Shown in pieces: positions 58,917-64,000 of a DNA stretch of 64,000 nucleotides. The stretch's first letter is position 1. Every line of letters begins with the position of its first letter. The translations under genes were made by a program, and so were the position numbers. The stretch lies in NCBI RefSeq assembly GCF_024169515.1, contig NZ_JAMKCQ010000001.1:2790001-2854000 (forward strand), read 5' to 3'. This DNA is from Erwinia aphidicola. GTDB taxonomy: Bacteria > Pseudomonadota > Gammaproteobacteria > Enterobacterales > Enterobacteriaceae. The notes below the pieces were generated by a model. The model did no database searches. It was not told the DNA's origin and saw nothing but the letters and a program-made list of their open reading frames with translations.

Positions 58917-59921
58917 ATGACTGCCAAACAAAATGACACCCTGAACAATGACGCGCTGCAGCGCCTGGCCGAACGCACGCTGGCCCGCTATCCCGCCGCT
59001 CTGCAGGGCAAGCTGAGCCTGCTGTGCCGCTCGGAAAACGCCACTTTCCTGCTGGAAGCGGGCGGTAAACGCTATGCGCTGCGCCTGCACCGTCCCGACT
59101 ATCACCAATACGCCGATATCGTCAGCGAGCTGAAGTGGCTGGACGCTCTGCGCGAAACCGGCATCGAGGTGCCGCAGGCGGTGGCGGATAGCACAGGGGA
59201 AACGGTGCAAACGCTGGTGCTGGAAGAGGGAACGGTGCGCCACGCGGTACTGTTCCACTGGATTGAGGGCGAGATGCCGGGCACCGATGTCGACCCGCGC
59301 GCCTTTCGCCAGCTCGGCAATATCACCGCGCGCCTGCATCAGCACAGCCGCCGCTGGCAACAGCCGGCCGGGTTCCAGCGCATTATCTGGGATCATCACA
59401 CCATGGTCAGTGCGCAAAGCCACTGGGGCGACTGGCGCGATGCCCCCAATCTGCGCATCGGCGACCGGGCGATCGTTGAGCAGGCGATCGCCAGAGTGGG
59501 ATCCGAGCTGGCGGAGTTTGGCAAAGCGCCGCACAACTACGGCCTGATCCACGCCGATCTGCGCCTGACCAACCTGCTGCTGCACAAGGGCGAAACCCGG
59601 GTGATCGACTTTGACGATTGCGGCTTCGGCTGGTATCTGCACGACCTGGCGGCTGCAATCAGCTTTGTTGAGCACCATCCGCGCGCCGCAGAGTGGGTCG
59701 ACAACTGGATCACCGGCTATGAGCAGGTGGCGCATATCAGCGATGCGGAGATGGATCGGGTGCCGACGCTGCTGATCCAGCGCCGCATTCAGCTGCTGGC
59801 CTGGGCGGGATCGCACGCGGAAACGGAGATGGCGCACAGCCTCGGCCCGCAGTGGGCGGATCATTCAGTGCGCCTGTGTCGCCGTTATCTGGAAACGTCG
59901 CAGCTGCCGGTCGGCGCATAA
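58917..59921 (+). CDS. APH-fold small-molecule kinase, possible ethanolamine kinase
   Basis: A 334-residue cytosolic protein of the aminoglycoside phosphotransferase/choline kinase fold. The catalytic loop is HADLRLTNLLLH (about residue 212) and the metal site is VIDFDDCGFG (about 231-240). In some Erwinia-type bacteria ethanolamine is used through ethanolamine kinase and a phospholyase, and such kinases are often next to an ethanolamine permease and an AraC regulator. That would fit here, but no phospholyase is in the window. A homoserine-type or other hydroxy-compound substrate is also possible. ATG at 58917 after GCGGAGCC. Confidence 0.78.
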   Translation: MTAKQNDTLNNDALQRLAERTLARYPAALQGKLSLLCRSENATFLLEAGGKRYALRLHRPDYHQYADIVSELKWLDALRETGIEVPQAVADSTGETVQTLVLEEGTVRHAVLFHWIEGEMPGTDVDPRAFRQLGNITARLHQHSRRWQQPAGFQRIIWDHHTMVSAQSHWGDWRDAPNLRIGDRAIVEQAIARVGSELAEFGKAPHNYGLIHADLRLTNLLLHKGETRVIDFDDCGFGWYLHDLAAAISFVEHHPRAAEWVDNWITGYEQVAHISDAEMDRVPTLLIQRRIQLLAWAGSHAETEMAHSLGPQWADHSVRLCRRYLETSQLPVGA

Positions 59922-59933
59922 ACCCGCCACGTT

Positions 59934-59974
59934 GCACCGTGGACGGGCACTTTGTGCTGCCACGGTGCTCTTTT
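59934..59974 (+). terminator. Terminator after the APH-fold kinase gene
   Basis: Arms GCACCGTGG (59934-59942) and CCACGGTGC (59960-59968) are followed by TCTTTT. It separates the kinase gene from the AraC gene, so these two are probably separate transcripts. Confidence 0.65.
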
Positions 59975-60084
59975 CGCACGGATAGCCATACGCAAGCACG
60001 CGAATTGTCTGATGTTGCGGTTGGTACGCAATTTGCTCTGTATACGGGGAGAGGGGAGTACCCCAGGCAGCAGGAGACAATCAC

Positions 60085-61152
60085 ATGTTACATACTCAAC
60101 TGGCACGCCCTGAAATCAGCCACGTCTTGCACAGCGGCAATGCCGCCAACCGTGGCGTGCTCGCCGCCGCCGCCAGCGGCCTGAGCGACTTTATCAGCCA
60201 CAGCGGCGGCGATGTCGATCGTATCTTTGGCGTCAGCGGTATTGACCCGGAGCTGCTGGCGCAGCCCACCCTCAGCCTTGGCTTAATCAACTACTGCCGG
60301 GTGATGGAAGAGGCGGCGCGCAGTTCAGGCTGTGATAACTTCGGTTTACACTACGGCAGGCAGTTTAAACCACAGTCATTAGGTCTGATTGGCTACATTG
60401 GCCTGTGCAGCGCCACGCTGGAGCAGGCGCTGCAAAACGTCGCGCATGCTTTTCCCTGGCACCAGCACGATACGCTGACCCGGCTGGTGGACAAGGGGGA
60501 CTGCTGGCGGCTGGATTATCAGGTGCGCCACGGCGCCATTCTCTGCCGCCGTCAGGATGCCGAGCTGACGTTGGGGATGTTTATGAACCTGATCCGCCAC
60601 GTGGCCGGTAAACACTGGGCGCCGCGTGAGGTTCACTTTGAACATCCGCGCCCGGCGCAGTGGCACGAACACTGCAAAGCCTTTGATGCCCCGGTCTATT
60701 TCGACCAGCCGTTTAACTCCTTGCTGATACCGAAACGCGATCTCGCCCGCGCGATGCCCGACAGCGATCCGCTGCTGCTTGGCGTAATGCAGGATGCGAT
60801 CCGCCGCCTGAACAGCGCCACGCCGCAGCAGAATATTGTCGACCAGGCGCGTGCGCAGGTGCACCGGGTGATGCTGCAGGGCGAGCCGGTGCTGGAAGAG
60901 GTCGCGGATAAGATGGGGCTGTCGAGCTGGTCACTGCAGCGCCGCCTGCGCGAAGAGGGGCTGAGCTTTACCGCGCTGGTGGATGCCGTGCGCTGTGAGA
61001 TGGCGAAACACTATCTACAGCAGCGCCAGCTGCCGATTTCCGAGATGGCGCTGCTGCTGGGCTACTCCGAAGTCAGCGCCTTTTCGCGCGCCTTTCGCCG
61101 CTGGTTCGGCATCAGCCCGCGCCAGTGGCGACAGGACGAGCTGGCGGGCTAA
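60085..61152 (+). CDS. AraC-family transcriptional regulator
   Basis: A 355-residue regulator with an N-terminal domain of about 230 residues (the Arabinose_bd type, as in OruR and ArgR-like AraC proteins) and two helix-turn-helix units in the last 90 residues: PVLEEVADKMGLSSWSLQRR and ISEMALLLGYSEVSAFSRAF. The end GISPRQWRQDEL is typical. It is next to the kinase and permease genes and probably controls them through the CGGTCAA repeats. Effector unknown; ethanolamine or an amino acid would fit. Confidence 0.87.
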   Translation: MLHTQLARPEISHVLHSGNAANRGVLAAAASGLSDFISHSGGDVDRIFGVSGIDPELLAQPTLSLGLINYCRVMEEAARSSGCDNFGLHYGRQFKPQSLGLIGYIGLCSATLEQALQNVAHAFPWHQHDTLTRLVDKGDCWRLDYQVRHGAILCRRQDAELTLGMFMNLIRHVAGKHWAPREVHFEHPRPAQWHEHCKAFDAPVYFDQPFNSLLIPKRDLARAMPDSDPLLLGVMQDAIRRLNSATPQQNIVDQARAQVHRVMLQGEPVLEEVADKMGLSSWSLQRRLREEGLSFTALVDAVRCEMAKHYLQQRQLPISEMALLLGYSEVSAFSRAFRRWFGISPRQWRQDELAG

Positions 61153-61472
61153 GGGCGAAAATCAATCGCCACGCCGTCAGCCAGTTCAGGCGGCGGCGCG
61201 GGCAGATCGGGCGCGCTGGCCACCAGGCTCCACGTTTTCAGGCAGAGCAACTCATCACCTTCGGTGCGCAGCACCTGATAGCGCTGGTTCGCACCGTACT
61301 TTAGCGTCACGCGGCAAACCTTACCCTGATAGCGGTGGGCATCGGTGAAATGGCGCTGTATGCCTTGCTGCATCGCGGCGAGATAGCGATCGTTTTTGCG
61401 CGCAGTGGCGTGACATCCGCTTAATATAACGCCGACGATTAGCAGGCCCAGAGTCAAATAAGGTTTATACAT
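61149..61472 (-). CDS. Lipoprotein with a TolA C-terminal-like domain
   Basis: A 107-residue lipoprotein; the signal ends ILSGC, with Cys22. The mature part, RYLAAMQQGIQRHF and then GKVCRVTLKYGANQR, ending in GVAIDFRP, resembles TolA domain III (YAALIQKKIQSKF, GKTCTLRIKL and APLDFKP in E. coli TolA as I recall it), with the two Cys of the domain (DII-like pair) kept. TolA itself is inner-membrane bound and has a long helix; this one has only domain III on a lipid anchor. It might bind TolA partners such as TolB, Pal or bacteriocins/phage proteins. Ends 4 bp inside the convergent AraC gene. ATG at 61472. Confidence 0.72.
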   Translation of the reverse strand: MYKPYLTLGLLIVGVILSGCHATARKNDRYLAAMQQGIQRHFTDAHRYQGKVCRVTLKYGANQRYQVLRTEGDELLCLKTWSLVASAPDLPAPPPELADGVAIDFRP

Positions 61473-61798
61473 TGCGCTTTGCCCCAGAATTAAAGCGATA
61501 AATAATGTCGCATTGTACCGGACCCGCGCAGACAGCAAACAAAAATCATTCTGGCAAAGTGATTTACAGAATTTTCTCTTAAATTTGCCTTAAGGGGTTG
61601 TGGCGGTTTAGTTCGGCTGTATATATTACCGTTAATCAATTAAATTAATTGACTATTTCGGTTTATTTGCAAGAACTGCCTGTGTTATTCTGGCGCCGCA
61701 TTCTCACCTTTATCTGTAATTCTCGCGTTTATTATTTCCAGATGATATTAATTTGTCTGGTGCGGGATTTTCGCTGCATTTTTCATTCAGGGATTAAA
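61473..61798. other. 326-bp AT-rich gap before the CsgG-family operon
   Basis: No gene is seen in this AT-rich stretch between the divergent TolA-like lipoprotein and the CsgG-family gene. It contains a TTAATCAATTAAATTAATTGA palindromic stretch around 61630-61651 that might be a binding site. The ORF here that extends the CsgG gene upstream is not family-like. Confidence 0.4.
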
Positions 61799-62473
61799 AT
61801 GAAACCTACCCGTCTTGCTGTTGTTAGCTTATTCGGCACCGTACTGTTAACCGGTTGTGCCACCGAATCCTCACGCTCTATTGAAGCCCCTCAGGTGGCT
61901 GCCGCCGCTCAGCCGCAATATCAGGGAGTAAAAAGCCCGATTGCCGTGGGCAAATTCGATAATCGGTCCGCCTATATGAATGGGGTGTTCTCTGACGGCG
62001 TGGACCGCCTGGGAAGCCAGTCGAAAACCATTCTGATTACCCACCTGCAGCAGACCGGGCGCTTTAACGTCATGGACCGCACCAACCTGGAAGAACTCAA
62101 GGCGGAAGCGGGCTATAAAGGCAGCACGCAGTCTATTAAAGGCGCGAACTATATTATCACCGGTGATATTACCGAATTTGGCCGTAAAGAAGTGGGCGAC
62201 CACCAGCTGTGGGGCATCCTGGGCCGCGGCAAGTCTCAGGTGGCTTACGCTAAAGTGAATCTTAACGTCGTCGATGTGACCACCTCTGAAGTGGTCTATG
62301 CCGTTCAGGGCGCCGGCGAATACAGCCTGTCTAACCGTGAAATTATCGGCTTCGGCGGCACCTCCAGCTATGACTCCACGCTGAATGGTAAGGTGATGGA
62401 TTTAGCCATTCGCGAAGCGGTCAATCATCTGGTCAATGGAATTGAGTCCGGCGCATGGCGCCCGGCGAAATAA
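61799..62473 (+). CDS. CsgG-family outer-membrane lipoprotein
   Basis: A 224-residue lipoprotein with the signal MKPTRLAVVSLFGTVLLTGC (Cys20). The mature domain has the CsgG/HfaB type layout: PIAVGKFDNRSAYMNGVFSD, then GRFNVMDRTNLEELKAEAGY. CsgG itself is the curli export pore; this one lacks curli neighbours and instead opens an operon with DUF4810 and DUF799 lipoproteins, a combination known from many proteobacteria. Probably an outer-membrane complex. A long AT-rich gap upstream (61473-61798) holds the promoter. Confidence 0.87.
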   Translation: MKPTRLAVVSLFGTVLLTGCATESSRSIEAPQVAAAAQPQYQGVKSPIAVGKFDNRSAYMNGVFSDGVDRLGSQSKTILITHLQQTGRFNVMDRTNLEELKAEAGYKGSTQSIKGANYIITGDITEFGRKEVGDHQLWGILGRGKSQVAYAKVNLNVVDVTTSEVVYAVQGAGEYSLSNREIIGFGGTSSYDSTLNGKVMDLAIREAVNHLVNGIESGAWRPAK

Positions 62474-62489
62474 TAATAAGGGAATAATC

Positions 62490-62840
62490 ATGAGCGTTTT
62501 AAAAACCCTCGGCGTGGCCTGTGCTGCGCTGATCGTTGTCGGCTGCGCGCAAAAGAAACAGAGCGTCTATTACTGGGGCGATTATCAATCCACTTTATAC
62601 AGCTATTATCAGCACGATAAATCACCCGAGCAGCAAATTGAATCGCTGAATGCGATTGTCGAGCAGGCAAAGGCGAAAAATAAACCGGTTCCCCCTGGCC
62701 TGCACGCCCAGCTTGGCCTGTTATACGTCGATACCAGCCGTACTGACCTGGCTTTCCAGCAGTTCAACGCCGAGAAAACCCAGTTCCCGGAATCTGCGGC
62801 CTATATGGATTTTCTGATGCGTAATAAGGTGAAAAAATAA
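62490..62840 (+). CDS. DUF4810 lipoprotein
   Basis: A 116-residue lipoprotein with signal MSVLKTLGVACAALIVVGC (Cys19). The mature part has YYWGDYQSTLYSYYQHDKSP, the typical start of DUF4810, and a TPR-like helix pair (LHAQLGLLYVDTSRTDLAFQ). It lies 16 bp after the CsgG-family gene and overlaps the next gene by 1 bp (TAATG junction), so all three are one operon. Function unknown. Confidence 0.87.
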   Translation: MSVLKTLGVACAALIVVGCAQKKQSVYYWGDYQSTLYSYYQHDKSPEQQIESLNAIVEQAKAKNKPVPPGLHAQLGLLYVDTSRTDLAFQQFNAEKTQFPESAAYMDFLMRNKVKK

Positions 62841-63487
62841 TGAAGCTCTGGTCTCTGATGATTGTTGCCGGCGCTGTGCTGTTATCCGGCTGTGCCAAAC
62901 CTAAGCCCTATGACTACAGCGCTTTTCGCGCCAGTAAGCCGGCTTCGATTGTGGTTCTGCCCGCGACGAATAGCAGCCCGGATGTGAATGCGGCTCATAG
63001 CGTGGTGTCGGTCGTCACTGCGCCGCTGGCCGAGTCCGGTTACTACGTGTTCCCGGTGGCGGTGGTGGATAAAACCTTCGAGCAGAACGGCCTGAGCAGC
63101 GCCGCCGATGCGCAGAGTGTTAGCCCCGCCAAACTGCGTGAAATTTTCAACGCGGACGCGGCGCTGTATATTGATGTCAGCAGCTACGGCACCAAATTTA
63201 TGCTGGTGGATAGCGTGACCGAGGTCAAAGCGGCTGCGCGCCTGGTTGACCTGCGCAGCGGTAAGCAGATCTGGTCCGGTACTGGCTATGCCACTGATGC
63301 TCAGGACAATAACAACGCGGGTCCACTCGGCATGCTCATCAGTGCGGCCATCAAGCAGATTGCCAGCAGCGTGAGCGACAAAAGCCATGACGTTGCAATT
63401 CTGGCCGCTGCCGGGATGCTGACCGCTGATGGCGTTAACGGCAGTATTTTGCCTGGCCCGCGCGCGCTTCCGGTGTCCGCACTGTAA
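62840..63487 (+). CDS. DUF799 (GNA1162-type) lipoprotein
   Basis: A 215-residue lipoprotein with signal MKLWSLMIVAGAVLLSGC (Cys18). The mature part has RASKPASIVVLPATNSSPDV and YYVFPVAVVDKTFEQNGL as in the DUF799/GNA1162 family, whose fold is related to TolB-N and CsgG-like anticodon-binding domains. It is the last gene of the CsgG-DUF4810-DUF799 operon; the three products may form an envelope complex. A 10-bp hairpin follows at 63491-63522. Confidence 0.87.
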   Translation: MKLWSLMIVAGAVLLSGCAKPKPYDYSAFRASKPASIVVLPATNSSPDVNAAHSVVSVVTAPLAESGYYVFPVAVVDKTFEQNGLSSAADAQSVSPAKLREIFNADAALYIDVSSYGTKFMLVDSVTEVKAAARLVDLRSGKQIWSGTGYATDAQDNNNAGPLGMLISAAIKQIASSVSDKSHDVAILAAAGMLTADGVNGSILPGPRALPVSAL

Positions 63488-63614
63488 CGGTCAGGGCCGC
63501 GGGGATCCCCCTGCGGCCCTGATAAGCTAGTCTGGCATGCAAATCTGCGCCTTCATAAACGTCACGGCCTTACCTTCAATAACGACCCTGTGTTCTTTTC
63601 ACTCACCTATCAGA

Positions 63615-64000
63615 TTACGGTATCTCATCTGAAAATCGTGCGCTGATCGCATCCCGTTCATAACCCTGCGGTTGTGTCAGAATCTGGTATAAATCAGGAC
63701 GGCGGCCGTGGATCCAGCGACGTCCGGTACTCATGGCAAGCAGGCTTAAATCCAGTTCAGCGCTCACCATAAAATCTTCAGCAGCCCAGGTTTCATTAAT
63801 GATCCTCCCGTAAGGATCGAGGATCATGGCATTGCCCGTGCGGACTTCGTCATCATCTGCGCCTACGCCGTTACTAAAGAGAAGAAATAACCCGTTGTCG
63901 TGCGCACGGGCAGGTAACCATCGCATCAGCCATTCCCGACCGCTTGCCCCCTTGAATGCAGCAGTAATTTCTTCCTTGCGCGTTTCCCGTTCCGCCCACA
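63615..64000 (-). CDS. Carbon-nitrogen hydrolase (nitrilase family), C-terminal part
   Basis: The gene enters from the right edge; about 127 C-terminal codons are seen. The sequence HDNGLFLLFSNGVGADDDEV, followed by GNAMILDPYGRIINE, is the usual last part of the nitrilase/amidase superfamily fold. The catalytic Glu, Lys and Cys lie beyond the edge, so substrate cannot be named. The frame is open to the edge, beginning WAERETRKEE at position 63998. An internal Met at 63926 is not the start. Confidence 0.82.
   Translation of the reverse strand, partial: WAERETRKEEITAAFKGASGREWLMRWLPARAHDNGLFLLFSNGVGADDDEVRTGNAMILDPYGRIINETWAAEDFMVSAELDLSLLAMSTGRRWIHGRRPDLYQILTQPQGYERDAISARFSDEIP

Noticed and set aside
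58680..59864. Long minus-strand frame of 394 codons over the kinase gene
   Set aside because: It is a high-GC shadow of the APH-fold kinase; composition is Arg/Gln/Ala-rich and no family pattern is seen.

Overview
The window looks like chromosomal DNA of an Erwinia/Pantoea-type enterobacterium (Enterobacterales, Erwiniaceae-like). Most proteins are close in length and sequence to Escherichia coli proteins. Two E. coli gene neighbourhoods are recognisable: fadE-gmhA-yafJ-yafK-dinB-pepD-gpt-frsA-crl-phoE-proB-proA, and iraP-psiF-proC-yaiI-aroL-yaiA-aroM-ppnP-rdgC-mak. Genes absent from E. coli K-12 (methionine salvage mtn genes, LpxO, an AroM-linked OPT transporter operon, many small lipoproteins) are set between them. 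The G+C content is fairly high, which creates many long shadow reading frames. I see no prophage, insertion sequence, CRISPR array, rRNA or tRNA gene.

Layout. 1-2.8 kb: methionine salvage (mtnD end, mtnA, mtnK) with a MetJ-type operator. 2.8-16.9 kb: the fadE-to-proA block, with FadR, LexA and Pho-box operators. 17-26.5 kb: an accessory stretch with a fluoride riboswitch and crcB, an IraP paralogue, small lipoprotein and connector-type genes, a YjbE-like protein, a methyltransferase and an acyltransferase. 24.9-31.6 kb: a six-gene peptide-type ABC transporter operon carrying two related binding proteins. 31.8-39.7 kb: a CPBP protease, a diguanylate cyclase/phosphodiesterase broken by an amber codon, an I78-family lipoprotein, a ScsD-like thiol oxidoreductase, YcgZ, MarC, a cold-shock protein and MdtG. 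39.7-43 kb: lacZ behind a lac-operator-like palindrome. 43.4-57.2 kb: the iraP-to-mak block, with lpxO and a Rieske-FAD oxidoreductase replacing phoA and dgcC, and an IclR-OPT-DUF1177 set joined to aroM. 57.3-61.2 kb: an ethanolamine-type permease, an APH-fold kinase and an AraC regulator. 61.1-64 kb: a TolA-domain lipoprotein, a CsgG/DUF4810/DUF799 lipoprotein operon and the end of a nitrilase-family gene.

Themes. Several genes feed general stress (sigma S) and biofilm control: crl, iraP, an iraP paralogue, YcgZ, an AriR/YmgA-like connector and the broken GGDEF-EAL protein. Envelope genes are also common: phoE, yafK, lpxO, several lipoproteins and the acyltransferase. Families of short palindromic repeats sit mainly where two genes converge. 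The most promising leads are the IraP paralogue, the OPT-DUF1177-AroM operon, the triple direct repeat before the permease/kinase pair, the co-varying palindromes and the unannotated small proteins.
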